A stretch of DNA of 64,000 nucleotides from Pseudomonas anuradhapurensis (GCF_014269225.2 NZ_CP077097.1:1866001-1930000); one strand, 5' to 3'. Positions 21,446 to 32,012 are shown, numbered from the stretch's first letter. Notes: generated by a model from the letters alone, not told the origin. Translations and numbers: made by a program.

Positions 21446-22840
21446 ATGGCTGTCTACAACTACGACGTAGTGGTGCTGGGTTCCGGCCCGGCCGGGGAAG
21501 GCGCGGCAATGAACGCCGCCAAAGCAGGGCGCAAGGTGGCGATGGTCGACAGCCGTCGCCAGGTCGGGGGCAACTGCACCCACCTGGGTACCATCCCGTC
21601 CAAGGCACTGCGTCACTCGGTGCGGCAGATCATGCAGTTCAACACCAACCCGATGTTCCGTGCCATCGGCGAGCCGCGCTGGTTTTCGTTCCCCGACGTG
21701 CTGAAGAGCGCCGAGAAGGTCATTGCCAAGCAGGTGGCCTCGCGCACCGGCTATTACGCCCGTAACCGCGTGGATGTGTTCGTCGGTACCGGCAGCTTCG
21801 CCGACGAGCAGACCATCGAAGTGGTCTGCCCGAACGGCGTGGTGGAAAAGCTCAACGCCAAGCACATCATCATTGCCACCGGCTCGCGCCCCTATCGCCC
21901 GGCCGACATCGACTTCAACCACCCGCGCGTCTACGACAGCGACACCATCCTCAGCCTCAGCCACACCCCGCGCAAGCTGATCGTGTACGGCGCCGGCGTG
22001 ATCGGTTGCGAATACGCCTCGATCTTCAGCGGCCTGGGCGTGCTGGTAGAGCTGGTGGACAACCGCGGCCAGTTGTTGAGCTTCCTCGATTCGGAAATTT
22101 CCCAGGCGCTGAGCTACCACTTCAGCAACAACAACATCACTGTGCGCCACAACGAAGACTACGAGCGTGTCGAAGGCCTGGACAACGGTGTGATCCTGCA
22201 CCTGAAATCGGGCAAGAAGATCAAGGCCGACGCCTTGCTGTGGTGCAACGGCCGTACCGGCAACACCGACAAGCTGGGCCTGGAAAACATCGGCATCAAG
22301 GTCAACAGCCGCGGCCAGATCGAGGTCGACGAGAGCTACCGCACGAGCGTGCCGAACATCTACGGTGCCGGTGATGTGATCGGCTGGCCGAGCCTGGCCA
22401 GTGCCGCCCACGACCAGGGCCGCTCGGCAGCGGGCAGCATCGTCGACAATGGCAGCTGGCGTTTCGTCAACGACGTGCCGACCGGCATCTACACCATTCC
22501 CGAGATCAGCTCGATCGGCAAGAACGAGCAGGAGCTGACCCAGGCCAAGGTGCCGTACGAAGTGGGCAAGGCCTTCTTCAAGAGCATGGCCCGTGCGCAG
22601 ATTGCCGGCGAGCCGCAAGGCATGCTGAAGATCCTGTTCCATCGCGAAACCTTGGAAGTGCTGGGCGTGCACTGCTTCGGCTACCAGGCTTCGGAAATCG
22701 TCCACATCGGCCAGGCGGTGATGAACCAGCCGGGCGAGCTGAACAACCTGAAGTACTTCGTCAACACCACGTTCAACTACCCGACCATGGCCGAAGCCTA
22801 TCGGGTAGCTGCTTACGACGGCCTGAACCGGCTTTTTTGA
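21446..22840 (+). CDS. sthA: Soluble pyridine nucleotide transhydrogenase SthA
   Basis: Flavoprotein that balances NADPH and NADH by reversible hydride transfer; 464 aa, the Pseudomonas length. The FAD-binding motif [15 protein letters not shown] starts near residue 7, and the NAD motif [18 protein letters not shown] is central. The active-site region reads [15 protein letters not shown]: the second redox cysteine of the related disulfide oxidoreductases is replaced, as is typical of SthA. The ATG at 21446 has AAGGAG at 21435-21440. It faces glpQ tail to tail across a shared hairpin. Confidence 0.96.
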   Translation: MAVYNYDVVVLGSGPAGEGAAMNAAKAGRKVAMVDSRRQVGGNCTHLGTIPSKALRHSVRQIMQFNTNPMFRAIGEPRWFSFPDVLKSAEKVIAKQVASRTGYYARNRVDVFVGTGSFADEQTIEVVCPNGVVEKLNAKHIIIATGSRPYRPADIDFNHPRVYDSDTILSLSHTPRKLIVYGAGVIGCEYASIFSGLGVLVELVDNRGQLLSFLDSEISQALSYHFSNNNITVRHNEDYERVEGLDNGVILHLKSGKKIKADALLWCNGRTGNTDKLGLENIGIKVNSRGQIEVDESYRTSVPNIYGAGDVIGWPSLASAAHDQGRSAAGSIVDNGSWRFVNDVPTGIYTIPEISSIGKNEQELTQAKVPYEVGKAFFKSMARAQIAGEPQGMLKILFHRETLEVLGVHCFGYQASEIVHIGQAVMNQPGELNNLKYFVNTTFNYPTMAEAYRVAAYDGLNRLF

Positions 22841-22844
22841 GCGG

Positions 22845-22873
22845 CTCCGACCGGTGGCCTGAGCCGGTCGGAG
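22845..22873. terminator. Bidirectional hairpin between sthA and glpQ
   Basis: CTCCGACCGG (22845-22854) pairs perfectly with CCGGTCGGAG (22864-22873). No T-run follows, but it sits exactly between two convergent stops. Confidence 0.55.
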
Positions 22874-22882
22874 AGACCGATT

Positions 22883-23605
22883 TCAACCCTGCCCGAGGGT
22901 GGTCTTGGCCAAACCGGGAAAGTCTGTAATCAGGCTGTCCACGCCAAAGTCAGCGAGCCGGCGCATCAGTGCCGGTTCGTTGACCGTCCACACCGACACG
23001 TGCAAACCCTGGCTCTGCGCTTTCAGCAGGCGCTCCGGCGTGCACAGTGTCCAGTTCAATGCCAGCAGGTCACAGCCGTAGTTCTGCGCCACCTTCAACG
23101 GGTCGAGCCAGGCGTATTCGGCCACCAGCCCGCGTTTCACGTCCGGCACCAGTTCCTGTGCGGCGCCCAGCACTTCGCGCGAGCTGGAGGTGATGGTCAC
23201 CTTGTCCAGCAGGCCGTACTGCTGGGCCAGTTCACGGATCGCCAGCACGGTGGTGGCGGCGCGGGTGCGTGAAGCGCTTTTCACTTCCAGCTGCCAGTGC
23301 TCGAACGGGCACTTCTGGAACAGTTCTTCCAGCCGCGGGATGGGGCAGGGCTGGACGTGGCCCGGGCCGCCCTTGCGGGCGTCGATCCGGACCAGGTCGG
23401 CGGCGGTGTGTTCGACCACCTTGCCGCGCTTGCCGGTGGTGCGTTTGAGGGTGGGGTCGTGAATCACCATCAGCTCGTTGTCGGCCGACAGGTGCAGGTC
23501 CAGCTCGCAGCGGGTCACGCCGTGGGCCAGGCATTGCTGGAAGCTCTTCAGGGTATTCTCGGGCGCTTCGCCCTTGGCGCCGCGATGGCCGTAGATCAGG
23601 GTCAC
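22883..23605 (-). CDS. glpQ: Cytoplasmic glycerophosphodiester phosphodiesterase
   Basis: Hydrolyses glycerophosphodiesters to glycerol-3-phosphate and an alcohol. It is 240 aa with the GDPD signature YGHRGAKGEAPENTLKSF, ELDLHLSADNELMVIHDPTL and a C-terminal TIM-barrel strand HVSVWTVNEP. There is no signal peptide, so it is of the cytoplasmic UgpQ type rather than periplasmic GlpQ. It starts at GTG (23605) with AAGGA directly upstream; spacing is short. The PilZ gene ends 31 bp before its start on the same strand. Confidence 0.92.
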   Translation of the reverse strand: MTLIYGHRGAKGEAPENTLKSFQQCLAHGVTRCELDLHLSADNELMVIHDPTLKRTTGKRGKVVEHTAADLVRIDARKGGPGHVQPCPIPRLEELFQKCPFEHWQLEVKSASRTRAATTVLAIRELAQQYGLLDKVTITSSSREVLGAAQELVPDVKRGLVAEYAWLDPLKVAQNYGCDLLALNWTLCTPERLLKAQSQGLHVSVWTVNEPALMRRLADFGVDSLITDFPGLAKTTLGQG

Positions 23606-23636
23606 GTTCGTTCCTTCAAATCAGGGAAAAATGGGC

Positions 23637-24221
23637 TCAGGAGGCGGGGTCGTTCTGTTCCAGCTGCTGGCGCCGTTGTTGTTGCTGGCGCTGCAGGATG
23701 TAGCGCGCCAGCAGTTGACGCTGGGCGTCGGTCATGTCGGTGAATTCGGTGCCGACCTCGAAGCCGCCCTCCGGGCGCGGGTCGCAATGGCTGACCTTGC
23801 CGCGCAGCAGCAGGCCATGAGCCCGCGGCATCAGCACCATCTTCACCTTTACCCGGGTACCGGGAGCCAGCCGCGTGGCTTGGGTGAATTCGATGCCACC
23901 CTCGGAAATGACCACCGGCTGGGGCTGGCCCACTTCGCCGATCAGGGTCTGGGCAACCACCGCGCTGAGCAGGTCGAGGCGTTTGTTCTGCGCGCGCAGG
24001 AACGCGGCGAGGGTGCGGTCCTTTTCGCTCAGCTGACGCAGCAGGTGCTGCGACTCGAAGTCGGACAGGTGCAGCTCGCTGAGCAGGTTGAACAGCGGCG
24101 AATCATCTTGCAACACATCTGGGTCAAGGGCTTCGGCCGCGCTGAGGGGGCTGATTTGAAGTGCGATCTGATCTTCGATGCGGTAGTATTCGCGGCGATC
24201 TTCTTCGTCTAATGTCGTCAT
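23637..24221 (-). CDS. PilZ-domain protein
   Basis: A 194-aa likely c-di-GMP receptor. It opens with the PilZ arginine motif (DRREYYRIEDQI), then an about 80-residue helical segment, and later the second half-motif VVISEGGIEF with GGFEVGTEFTDM. The Gln/Arg-rich C-terminus (LQRQQQQRRQQLEQ) is unusual. A 585-aa frame covers this gene and runs antisense through lolC, but only the ATG at 24221 gives a sensible protein. It is divergent from lolC. Its target is unknown. Confidence 0.85.
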   Translation of the reverse strand: MTTLDEEDRREYYRIEDQIALQISPLSAAEALDPDVLQDDSPLFNLLSELHLSDFESQHLLRQLSEKDRTLAAFLRAQNKRLDLLSAVVAQTLIGEVGQPQPVVISEGGIEFTQATRLAPGTRVKVKMVLMPRAHGLLLRGKVSHCDPRPEGGFEVGTEFTDMTDAQRQLLARYILQRQQQQRRQQLEQNDPAS

Positions 24222-24314
24222 GGCGAACCCAAGGTAGCGGCGGTGGTCCGAGTGTAAAGCCGCCGTAGGCGCCTCGCCACAAGGACGTTCCCTTTCATCC
24301 GAACAAGCCCCGAC

Positions 24315-25565
24315 ATGTTCAGACCTCTTTTCGCATTCATCGGCACGCGTTATACCCGTGCCAAACGTCGCAATCACTTCGTCTCGTTCATTTCCCTGAC
24401 CTCGATGATCGGCCTCGCCCTGGGCGTGGTGGTGATGATCGTGGTGCTCTCGGTGATGAACGGTTTCGACCACGAGATGCGCACCCGCGTGCTGGGCATG
24501 ATCCCGCATGCCACGCTGGAGAGCGGCCAGCCCATAGCCGACTGGCCGGCCCTTGCCCAACAAGTAAAGCAGAATCCGCAGGTGCTGGCGGTTGCGCCGT
24601 TCACCCAGATGCAGGGCCTGCTGACCCATGACGGCAAGGTGCAGAAGGTGCTGCTCAACGGTATCGACCCAGCCCGCGAGCGCGAGGTGTCGATCATCGA
24701 CAGGTTCGTTCTGCAGGGCCGCCTCGACCAGCTGGCGCCGGGCGAGTGGGGCATCATGATCGGCGACAAGGCCGCGGCCAAGCTGGGGGTGTCGATTGGC
24801 GACAAGCTGACCTTCGTCGCCCCCGAGGTCAGCGTGACCCCGGCCGGCATGTTCCCGCGCATGAAGCGCTTCACCGTGGTCGGTACCTTCCACGTCGGGG
24901 CGGGCGAGATCGATGGCTACCTGGGCCTGACCAACATCAGCGACCTGTCCCGCCTGCACCGCTGGAAACCCGGCCAGGTGCAGGGCCTGCGCCTGAAGTT
25001 CGACGACCTGTTCCAGGCGCCGCGAGTGGCCTGGGACATCGCCCAGCGCCTGGGTGACCAGGAATTCTACAGCCGTGACTGGACCCGTACCCATGGCAAC
25101 CTGTACCAGGCGATCCGCATGGAAAAGGCCATGATCGGCCTGCTGTTGCTGCTGATCGTGGCGGTGGCGGCGTTCAACATCATTTCCACCCTGGTAATGG
25201 TGGTCAACGACAAGCGCGGCGACATTGCCATCCTGCGCACCCTGGGCGCCACGCCCGGGCAGATCATGCTCATCTTCATGGTCCAGGGCACGGTGATCGG
25301 GGTGATCGGTACCCTGATCGGCGCCGTGGTCGGGATCGTCGCCGCGCTGAACGTCAGCGCGGTGATCGCCGGCATCGAGAAACTGATCGGGCACAAGTTC
25401 CTCAATGCCGACGTGTACTTCATCGATTACCTGCCGTCGCAGATCCAGGCCCAGGACGTGTACATGGTCTGTGCTGCGGCGCTGGTCCTGAGTTTCTTCG
25501 CCACCCTGTACCCGGCCTGGCGTGCGGCCCGCACCCAGCCTGCAGAGGCGCTACGTTATGAGTGA
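24315..25565 (+). CDS. lolC: Lipoprotein-releasing system permease LolC
   Basis: Inner-membrane subunit of the LolCDE ABC transporter, which extracts mature lipoproteins and hands them to LolA. It is 416 aa. One N-terminal TM segment ([18 protein letters not shown]) follows the conserved [18 protein letters not shown] periplasmic MacB-like domain is followed by three C-terminal FtsX-type TM segments. Its stop overlaps the upstream candidate ATG of lolD. The lolE product, two genes on, is a clear paralogue. Confidence 0.95.
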   Translation: MFRPLFAFIGTRYTRAKRRNHFVSFISLTSMIGLALGVVVMIVVLSVMNGFDHEMRTRVLGMIPHATLESGQPIADWPALAQQVKQNPQVLAVAPFTQMQGLLTHDGKVQKVLLNGIDPAREREVSIIDRFVLQGRLDQLAPGEWGIMIGDKAAAKLGVSIGDKLTFVAPEVSVTPAGMFPRMKRFTVVGTFHVGAGEIDGYLGLTNISDLSRLHRWKPGQVQGLRLKFDDLFQAPRVAWDIAQRLGDQEFYSRDWTRTHGNLYQAIRMEKAMIGLLLLLIVAVAAFNIISTLVMVVNDKRGDIAILRTLGATPGQIMLIFMVQGTVIGVIGTLIGAVVGIVAALNVSAVIAGIEKLIGHKFLNADVYFIDYLPSQIQAQDVYMVCAAALVLSFFATLYPAWRAARTQPAEALRYE

Positions 25566-25572
25566 GTCGCGC

Positions 25573-26256
25573 ATGAGTGATAAAGCCGTTCTGAGTTGCC
25601 GCAACCTGGGCAAGTCCTACGACGAGGGCCCGGAGTCGGTGCAGGTACTGTCCGGGCTCAACCTCGAGCTGCACGCCGGTGAGCGCGTGGCCATCGTCGG
25701 CAGTTCGGGCTCCGGCAAGAGTACCTTGCTCAACCTGCTGGGCGGCCTCGACCGGCCGACCCAGGGCAGCGTCTGGCTGGCCGGCGAGGAGCTGTCGGCG
25801 CTGGGCGAGCGGGCGCGCGGCCTGCTGCGCAACCGGGAGCTGGGCTTTGTCTACCAGTTCCACCACCTGCTGCCGGAATTCACCGCCATCGAAAACGTGT
25901 GCATGCCGTTGCTGATCGGCCGCACACCGATCCCCGAGGCCCGTGAGCGTGCCGAGGCGCTGCTCAAGCGGGTCGGCCTGGCCCACCGCTACAACCACAA
26001 GCCGGCCGAGCTGTCCGGCGGCGAGCGCCAGCGGGTGGCGATTGCCCGGGCGCTGGTCAACCGCCCCGGCCTGGTGATGCTCGACGAGCCGACCGGCAAC
26101 CTCGACCACCACACCGCGCAGGGCATCCAGGAATTGATGCAGGAACTCTCCAGTGCCTCGCGCACCGCGTTCCTGGTGGTGACCCACGACCTCAACCTGG
26201 CACGCCAGATGGACCGCGTGCTGAAGCTCGACGACGGTCACCTGGTGGCGATCTGA
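25573..26256 (+). CDS. lolD: Lipoprotein-releasing system ATPase LolD
   Basis: ABC ATPase driving lipoprotein release. Walker A is GSSGSGKST, the signature is [15 protein letters not shown] and Walker B is [12 protein letters not shown]. The ATG at 25573 gives 227 aa, the usual Pseudomonas length. An in-frame ATG at 25558 would overlap the lolC stop (ATGAGTGA) and add five residues; it could be the coupled start. It is the middle gene of the lolCDE operon. Confidence 0.95.
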   Translation: MSDKAVLSCRNLGKSYDEGPESVQVLSGLNLELHAGERVAIVGSSGSGKSTLLNLLGGLDRPTQGSVWLAGEELSALGERARGLLRNRELGFVYQFHHLLPEFTAIENVCMPLLIGRTPIPEARERAEALLKRVGLAHRYNHKPAELSGGERQRVAIARALVNRPGLVMLDEPTGNLDHHTAQGIQELMQELSSASRTAFLVVTHDLNLARQMDRVLKLDDGHLVAI

Positions 26257-26264
26257 TCGACTGC

Positions 26265-26291
26265 ACGGGGTGGCTGCGCTGCCCCGTTTTC
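26265..26291 (+). terminator. Hairpin between lolD and lolE
   Basis: ACGGGG (26265-26270) pairs with CCCCGT (26282-26287) across an 11-nt loop and is followed by a T-rich tail. It may attenuate lolE transcription or protect the lolCD message; lolE otherwise appears to be in the same operon. Confidence 0.4.
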
Positions 26292-26316
26292 CTGTTTTCA
26301 TTGGGTGTTTCCGTAC

Positions 26317-27558
26317 ATGTTCAGACCCTTGCCCATCTTCATTGGCGCGCGCTACACCCGAGCCAAGCGCCGCAACCACTTCATCTCGTTCATCTCGATG
26401 ACCTCGATGATCGGCCTGTCGCTGGGCGTACTGGCGATGATCGTGGTGCTGTCGGTGATGAACGGTTTCCAGCGCGAAATGAGCTCGCGCATTCTCGGCC
26501 TGGTACCGCACGCCGCCATCCTCGGCACGCAGCCACTGGATGACTGGCACAAGGTGGCCGATGCGGCCTTGCAGGACCCGGCAGTGATGGCGGCAGCGCC
26601 GATTACCGAAATGGAAGGCATGCTGTCGTACAAGGGGGCGATGCAGCCGATCCAGGTCGGCGGCATCGACCCGGCCGAGGAGGGCAAGGTCTCGATCGTC
26701 GGTCAGCACATCGTCCAGGGCCGCCTGCAGGACCTGCAGCCGGGCGAGTTCGGTGTGGTCATCGGCGAGCTGACCGCACGCCGCTTCCGCCTCAACACCG
26801 GTGACAAGCTGACCCTGATCGTGCCGGAAATCAGCAAGGAACCCGGCGGTATCACCCCGCGCATGCAGCGCCTGACCGTGGTCGGTATCTTCAAGGTGGG
26901 TGCCGAGCTGGACGGCTCGCAGGCCTACATCCATGTGGCCGATGCCGGCGCCATGCAGCGCTGGGCGCCGGGCCAGGTGCAGGGCGTGCGCCTGAAGCTG
27001 CACGACCTGTATGCCGCGCCGCAGGTGTCCAAGGCCATCGCTGCCAGGCTGGGCGATGCCTACCGTGCCGATGACTGGTCGCATACCCAGGGCAGCCTGT
27101 TCAGCGCCATGAAGATGGAAAAAACCATGATCGGCCTGCTGTTGATGATGATCATCGCGGTGGCCGCGTTCAACATCATCGCCACCCTGGTGATGGTGGT
27201 GAACGACAAGGGCCCCGACATCGCCATCCTGCGCACCCTTGGTGCCACGCCGGCGCAGATCATGGGCACGTTCATGGTCCAGGGCAGCCTGATCGGCATC
27301 GTCGGTACGCTGATTGGCGGCGTGCTGGGGGTGATTGCAGCGTTCAATGTCAGCCAGATCGTCGGCTGGCTGGAGCGGGTGAGCGGGCAGCACATCTTTA
27401 CTTCGGATGTGTACTTCATCAGCAGCCTGCCTTCGCAGTTGCAATGGGGCGATGTAGCGATCATCTGCACGGCCGGGTTGGTGATGAGCTTCCTGGCGAC
27501 CATCTACCCGGCTTATCGGGCATCGCAGGTGCAGCCGGCGATTGGCCTGGCTGTCTGA
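26317..27558 (+). CDS. lolE: Lipoprotein-releasing system permease LolE
   Basis: Second permease of LolCDE, 413 aa, with the same layout as Lol[21 protein letters not shown], an N-terminal TM ([19 protein letters not shown]), a large periplasmic domain and three C-terminal TMs. The in-frame GTG at 26305 adds only four residues; the ATG at 26317 aligns with LolC. No clear Shine-Dalgarno is visible in the 20 bp upstream. Confidence 0.94.
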   Translation: MFRPLPIFIGARYTRAKRRNHFISFISMTSMIGLSLGVLAMIVVLSVMNGFQREMSSRILGLVPHAAILGTQPLDDWHKVADAALQDPAVMAAAPITEMEGMLSYKGAMQPIQVGGIDPAEEGKVSIVGQHIVQGRLQDLQPGEFGVVIGELTARRFRLNTGDKLTLIVPEISKEPGGITPRMQRLTVVGIFKVGAELDGSQAYIHVADAGAMQRWAPGQVQGVRLKLHDLYAAPQVSKAIAARLGDAYRADDWSHTQGSLFSAMKMEKTMIGLLLMMIIAVAAFNIIATLVMVVNDKGPDIAILRTLGATPAQIMGTFMVQGSLIGIVGTLIGGVLGVIAAFNVSQIVGWLERVSGQHIFTSDVYFISSLPSQLQWGDVAIICTAGLVMSFLATIYPAYRASQVQPAIGLAV

Positions 27559-27578
27559 TGTCTACTTGAGATTTTGCG

Positions 27579-27692
27579 GGCGCTTTGCGCCCCATCGCGA
27601 CACAAGGCCGCTGCTACAAGGGTTTGAGCTCAACCTGATCGCTGTCCCCTGTAGGAGCGGCCTTGTGTCGCGATGGGCTGCAAAGCAGCCCC
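27579..27692. repeat. Inverted REP pair (BIME-like)
   Basis: Arms at 27590-27622 and 27646-27677 are near-perfect inverted copies containing CGCGACACAAGGCCGCT. They sit between convergent lolE and the sensor kinase gene. The same element recurs as a perfect pair at 32766-32889. Confidence 0.8.
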
Positions 27693-27696
27693 CGGT

Positions 27697-29049
27697 TCAC
27701 CGATCTTCGGTAAACTCGATCACGAACCGCGTCCAGCCATCCACACACTCTGCCCGAATGCGCCCGCCATGAGCCTGCACGATCGACCGGGTAATCGCCA
27801 GCCCCAACCCCGCATGCTCGCTAGTGCCTTCGCGCCGCGCCGGGTCCACCCGATAGAAACGGTCGAACAGGCGCGGTAATGCGGCCGGGTCGATGGTCCC
27901 TCCGGTATTTGCCACGCACAGCGTCGGCCCAGGCGCCAGCGTCACCTGTATCTGCCCTCCCGCAGGGGTAAAGCGCAAGGCATTGTCCAGCAGGTTGGAC
28001 AGCGCTCGGCGCAGCATGTGCCGGTCGCCCTGCAGGCAGGCCTCACCCTCGCGCGACAGCTGTACGTTGCTGTCCTCGGCCAATGGGGTGTAGTACTCCA
28101 GCAGCGCATCCACTTCCTCATGCAGCGCCAGCGGCGCTCGCCCCGGTACCAGCAGGCCATGGTCGGCCTTGGCCAGGAACAGCATGTCGTTGATCATCTG
28201 CGCCATCCGCTGCAGTTCTTCCAGGTTGCCATGCAGGGCCTCGCGGTACTCCTCGAGGCTGCGCGGGCGGGTGAGGGTGACCTGGGTATGGGTCAGCAGG
28301 TTGGACAGCGGTGTGCGCAGCTCGTGGGCGATGTCGGCAGAGAATGCCGACAGGCGCTGGAAGGCATCGTCCAGACGCTGCAGCATGGCGTTCATGGCGG
28401 TGGCGAGCTCGGCCAGCTCTTCGGGCATCTGCGCCACCGGCAGGCGGGTGGTCAACGAACGTGCCGACACGCTGGCGGCCACCTGGCCCATCTGCCGCAA
28501 CGGGCGCAGCCCGCGGCGTGCGGCCCAGGCACCGAGCAGCGCGGTGGCCAGCGCCGACAGGCCGACGGTCAACCAGATCAGGCGCTGCATGCCCTGCAGG
28601 AAGTGCTGGTGGTGGGTGATATCGAGGTACAGGGCCAGTTGCGGCGACTGCGCGGCGTCTTGTACCAGGTACACGGCTAGGCTGCGGTAGTCCGTGCCTT
28701 GCTCATGCAAGGTCGCCAGCCCACCGGGCAGCGGTGCCTGGGGCAGGCCCGTGCGGCTTTCGAACCAGGTGGCACCGTCGCTGCCACTGATGCGCAGGGC
28801 CAGGTCGGCCTGGTGGCCGAGTTCATCGCGCAGCGCTGGCAGGCGCGCCTGCAGTTCGGCCGCGCTACTGAGGCCGGCCAGCTGGGAACGGAACAGCGAC
28901 AGGCGCGAGTCGAGCAGTTGCTGGTCCAGTTCGACGAAGTGCTGCGCACTGGCCCGGCTGAATATCAGGCCTGCGCCGAGCGAGACGGCGGCAGTGCAGG
29001 CGGCGAACAGCAGGGCCAGGCGGCTGCCAAGGGAAACCCGGCGCATCAT
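27697..29049 (-). CDS. Heavy-metal-type sensor histidine kinase
   Basis: A 450-aa membrane sensor kinase of the CusS/IrlS type. TM1 ([20 protein letters not shown]) and TM2 ([19 protein letters not shown]) flank a periplasmic domain of about 130 residues. HAMP, the H-box ([17 protein letters not shown], His242) and an HATPase domain ending in [16 protein letters not shown] follow. The stop of the regulator gene overlaps its ATGATG start, so the pair is translationally coupled. The ligand cannot be read from sequence; copper or another metal is a family-based guess. Confidence 0.9.
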   Translation of the reverse strand: MMRRVSLGSRLALLFAACTAAVSLGAGLIFSRASAQHFVELDQQLLDSRLSLFRSQLAGLSSAAELQARLPALRDELGHQADLALRISGSDGATWFESRTGLPQAPLPGGLATLHEQGTDYRSLAVYLVQDAAQSPQLALYLDITHHQHFLQGMQRLIWLTVGLSALATALLGAWAARRGLRPLRQMGQVAASVSARSLTTRLPVAQMPEELAELATAMNAMLQRLDDAFQRLSAFSADIAHELRTPLSNLLTHTQVTLTRPRSLEEYREALHGNLEELQRMAQMINDMLFLAKADHGLLVPGRAPLALHEEVDALLEYYTPLAEDSNVQLSREGEACLQGDRHMLRRALSNLLDNALRFTPAGGQIQVTLAPGPTLCVANTGGTIDPAALPRLFDRFYRVDPARREGTSEHAGLGLAITRSIVQAHGGRIRAECVDGWTRFVIEFTEDR

Positions 29050-29726
29050 TCCTCGCGCTCTTCGAGGACGTAGCCCATGCCGCGCACGGTGTGGATCAGC
29101 TTGTTGGGGTGCGGGTCGTCGATCTTCAGCCGCAGGCGGCGGATCGCGACCTCGATCACATTGGTGTCGCTGTCGAAATTCATGTCCCACACCTGCGAGG
29201 CGATCAGCGATTTGGGCAGCACCTCGCCCTGGCGGCGCAGCAGCAGTTCGAGCAGGGCGAACTCCTTGGCGGTCAGGTCGATGCGCTGGCCGGCACGCTC
29301 GGCGCGCCGGCGGATCAGGTCCAGGCGCAGGTCGGCCAGGCCGAGGGTGGTGTCCTGGCTGGGGCTGGTGCCTCGGCGCAACAGGCTGCGCACCCGTGCC
29401 AGCAGTTCGGAGAAGGCGAACGGCTTGACCAGGTAGTCGTCGGCGCCCAGCTCCAGCCCGTGGACCCGGTCCTCGACCGCGTCGCGGGCGGTGAGGAACA
29501 GCACCGGTGTATCCAGGCCGGCCTGGCGCACGGCCTGGAGAATCTGCCAGCCGTCCCGCCCGGGCAGCATCACGTCAAGGATCAGCAGGTCGTGGTCGCC
29601 GGTCAGCGCCAGGAACTGGCCGGTCTCGCCGTCGTTGGCCAGCTCGGTGGCGAAGCCGGCTTCGTTCAGGCCCTGGCACAGGTACTGGCCGGTGCGGGCC
29701 TGGTCTTCGACGATCAGCAGTTTCAT
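29046..29726 (-). CDS. OmpR-family response regulator (CusR/CopR-like)
   Basis: A 226-aa two-component regulator. The receiver domain is [13 protein letters not shown] with phospho-acceptor Asp51 in [14 protein letters not shown] and Lys in [10 protein letters not shown]. The winged HTH ends in [17 protein letters not shown] and [12 protein letters not shown]. The ATG at 29726 begins the conserved receiver; the longer frame lacks support. It precedes and overlaps its kinase gene. The product matches the heavy-metal response regulator subgroup. Confidence 0.92.
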   Translation of the reverse strand: MKLLIVEDQARTGQYLCQGLNEAGFATELANDGETGQFLALTGDHDLLILDVMLPGRDGWQILQAVRQAGLDTPVLFLTARDAVEDRVHGLELGADDYLVKPFAFSELLARVRSLLRRGTSPSQDTTLGLADLRLDLIRRRAERAGQRIDLTAKEFALLELLLRRQGEVLPKSLIASQVWDMNFDSDTNVIEVAIRRLRLKIDDPHPNKLIHTVRGMGYVLEEREE

Positions 29727-29901
29727 TGGGGCATGGCTCCAGGTAGCGCAGGGCTTTGGCCGAGATGATACGTGACGATGCAGCCGCTCGGCCAAACTGA
29801 CAAAGTTGTAATTCCCCGGTAACCGCCTGGTGACTTGCGCTCCAAGGCAGGGCGCAAAACCGGTAGACTAGGCACAATTTCGAACCTTCAGGTCAGTTTC
29901 C

Positions 29902-30732
29902 ATGCATCCCGCTGCCGAACATTCCCCGCTGGGCAAGTCCAGCGAATACATCGCCACCTATTCCCCGCAGCTGCTGTTCCCGATCCCGCGTACCGCGAAA
30001 TGGGCCGAACTGGGGGTCACTGCCCAGACCTTGCCCTGGCAGGGTGTGGATTACTGGAACTGCTTCGAGCTGAGCTGGTTGCTGCCCTCGGGCAAGCCGG
30101 TGGTGGCGATCGGCGAGTTCGCCATCCCGGCCGATTCGCCGAACATCATCGAGTCGAAGTCGTTCAAGCTGTACCTCAATTCGCTGAACCAGACCGTGTT
30201 CGCCTCGCCTGGCGAGCTGCAGGCTTGCCTGGAAAAAGACTTGTCCACCGCGGCCGGCAAGCCGGTTGGCGTGCAGCTGCGCAGCCTGGCCGAAGTCGAG
30301 GCGCAGGGCGTGGTGGCCTTGCCGGGGCAGTGCATCGATGCGCTCGACGTTGCCATCAGCAACTACCAGCATCCGCAGCCCGAACTGCTGCGCTGCAACC
30401 CGGATCAGGTGGTGGAAGAAACCCTGCACAGCCACCTGCTGAAATCCAATTGCCCGGTCACCGGCCAGCCGGACTGGGGCAGCGTGGTGGTCGAGTACAA
30501 GGGCCCGGCGCTGGACCCTGCCAGCCTGCTGACCTACCTGGTCAGCTTCCGCCAGCACGCCGACTTTCATGAACAGTGCGTGGAACGGATCTACCTCGAC
30601 CTGAAGAACCTGCTGCAGCCGGAGTTTCTGACGGTGTATGCGCGCTATGTGCGCCGCGGTGGGCTGGACATCAACCCGTACCGCAGCACCCGCGCGATCA
30701 GCCCGCAGAACCAGCGCCTGGTTCGCCAGTAA
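29902..30732 (+). CDS. queF: NADPH-dependent 7-cyano-7-deazaguanine reductase QueF
   Basis: Reduces preQ0 to preQ1 in queuosine tRNA modification. At 276 aa it is the long two-domain (E. coli-type) form. Catalytic Cys184 and Asp191 lie in [13 protein letters not shown]; the QueF motif [15 protein letters not shown] is near residue 92. The start ATG at 29902 follows AGGT. A G6/C6 hairpin with T-run follows the gene at 30840. Confidence 0.96.
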   Translation: MHPAAEHSPLGKSSEYIATYSPQLLFPIPRTAKWAELGVTAQTLPWQGVDYWNCFELSWLLPSGKPVVAIGEFAIPADSPNIIESKSFKLYLNSLNQTVFASPGELQACLEKDLSTAAGKPVGVQLRSLAEVEAQGVVALPGQCIDALDVAISNYQHPQPELLRCNPDQVVEETLHSHLLKSNCPVTGQPDWGSVVVEYKGPALDPASLLTYLVSFRQHADFHEQCVERIYLDLKNLLQPEFLTVYARYVRRGGLDINPYRSTRAISPQNQRLVRQ

Positions 30733-30760
30733 GGTATCGGGGCCGCTTTGCGGCCCATCG

Positions 30761-30834
30761 CCGGCACGCCAGCTCCTGCAGGGATTGCAGATGGCCCGAG
30801 GCCGATGCGGTCGAGGTCGGAGCTGGCGTGCCGG
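30761..30834. repeat. REP-like inverted repeat after queF
   Basis: CCGGCACGCCAGCTCC (30761-30776) and its exact complement (30819-30834) flank 42 bp. A GGGCCGC-ttt-GCGGCCC hairpin lies just before it (30740-30756). Confidence 0.6.
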
Positions 30835-30839
30835 TGAAA

Positions 30840-30866
30840 GGGGGGAAAAGCACCCCCCGCTTTTTC
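30840..30866 (+). terminator. Terminator after queF
   Basis: Six G (30840-30845) pair with six C (30853-30858), followed by GC and TTTTT (30861-30865). The T-run overlaps the last bases of the convergent DUF4404 gene. Confidence 0.7.
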
Positions 30867-31128
30867 AGATGCCCATGCTGTGCAGCGAGTTGGCAATGCT
30901 GCGCAGGGTGGCGGTGAGGTCGGGGTGGTCGGCCTCGAAGCGTTCGATCGCCAGGTTCACGCCGTCTACCAGGTTATGGTCTGGGGTGGCTTCTTCAAGT
31001 TTCAGTTGCGCCTCGATCTGGCGCGCTTCTTCATGCAGCGCGGCCAGTTCTTCGTCAGAAAGCGGCACGTTGCGGTCCAGTTGCTCGCGCAAGCTGTTCA
31101 GGCGCTCTTGCAATTCGCGGGCAGGCAT
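30865..31128 (-). CDS. DUF4404 family protein
   Basis: An 87-aa acidic helical protein (MPARELQERLNSLREQLDRN) of the DUF4404 family, function unknown. Heptad-like spacing suggests a short coiled coil. The ATG at 31128 has GGAG eight bases upstream; the longer frame to 31161 adds 11 residues without support. Confidence 0.82.
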   Translation of the reverse strand: MPARELQERLNSLREQLDRNVPLSDEELAALHEEARQIEAQLKLEEATPDHNLVDGVNLAIERFEADHPDLTATLRSIANSLHSMGI

Positions 31129-31250
31129 TGGTAGTTCTCCATCAATGGCTTGGCAAGCCATGGACCTCAGCGAAGCGGCAAAGGTTCTGGCCTGTGTTCA
31201 GCGTAATCCACCTGCCGCAGCTTTGCATGATCCGTGTCAACGCTGCTGTA

Positions 31251-31814
31251 TCAGGGTTTTTCACCCTTGCGCCGGCGCTGGGCGATGTCCAGCAGGCAGG
31301 TGTCCAGCGCTTCCAGGTGGTCGATCACCGAATGCACACCCAGGCGGAACAGTTCCAGTGTCGCCTTGCCCCGGGCCAGGTCCTGTTGCTGCGCGGTCAT
31401 GGCCTGCCAGTGCCGCGAGCTGGGGTTGCAGTACGGGCTGCAAGCTGCCAGCCCCACCGTCCACAGCCCCGCGTTGAGGCCAGATTGCAGCAGGCGTGGC
31501 TCGCCGCTGACCAGCACGCAGCCATCCAGGCGTGCGCTGCCTAGCGTCATCAGCGCCTGCCAGCAGGCGTTCGGCGCCGGCCAGCGTGTGCCCTGCACGG
31601 TATGCCCTGGCAGCCAGTCGGGCAGTACCTGGGCCAGGCGCTGGTTCTGGTTGGCGTCGAGCTCATCCAGCCAGATGCACGGTACCTGGCGCTGGCGCAG
31701 GCTGGCCAGGCTGGACAGCGCGCCAGGGGCGGGCGAGGGCGCGCCATCGGCGGTTTGCACCAGGCAGCCACGCAAGCCGAACAGCACAGCGGTGAAGGCG
31801 GGTGCAGCGTCCAT
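31251..31814 (-). CDS. HAD-like protein lacking the catalytic aspartate
   Basis: A 187-aa protein with a HAD/phosphonatase-like layout. The C-terminal part GKATLELFRLGVHSVIDHLEALD resembles the end of phosphonoacetaldehyde hydrolase-like HADs. The N-terminal strand AVLFGLRGCLVQTADG stands where a HAD enzyme has DxDGT, and the nucleophilic aspartate is missing. It is probably not a phosphatase, or a diverged one. The ATG at 31814 has GGGGGA upstream; the TTG at 31829 was rejected. It is divergent from mlaA. Confidence 0.7.
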   Translation of the reverse strand: MDAAPAFTAVLFGLRGCLVQTADGAPSPAPGALSSLASLRQRQVPCIWLDELDANQNQRLAQVLPDWLPGHTVQGTRWPAPNACWQALMTLGSARLDGCVLVSGEPRLLQSGLNAGLWTVGLAACSPYCNPSSRHWQAMTAQQQDLARGKATLELFRLGVHSVIDHLEALDTCLLDIAQRRRKGEKP

Positions 31815-32012
31815 GGCAACGTCCCCCAAATAGTCCGCAGGCTATTCGGCGATTGTTACCGCCCTGTGACAGCGGGTATGGCGCAAAAGTTGTTCACAAA
31901 TTATTGAGCAACGTTGTGTAAAGCTGCTTATCAGCCCGCAAGTCTCTATACTGCCGCGGTACAGCAGCGCCCCGTTGCGCTTGCGGCCGAGAAATCCGAT
32001 GGAGAAACACCT

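Noticed and set aside
24222..25394. Long minus-strand extension of the PilZ gene across lolC
   Set aside because: His/Asp/Gly-rich shadow composition; the PilZ protein starts naturally at 24221.
25420..27444. 674-codon minus-strand open frame over lolC, lolD and lolE
   Set aside because: Antisense to three clearly recognised genes and lacks any domain.
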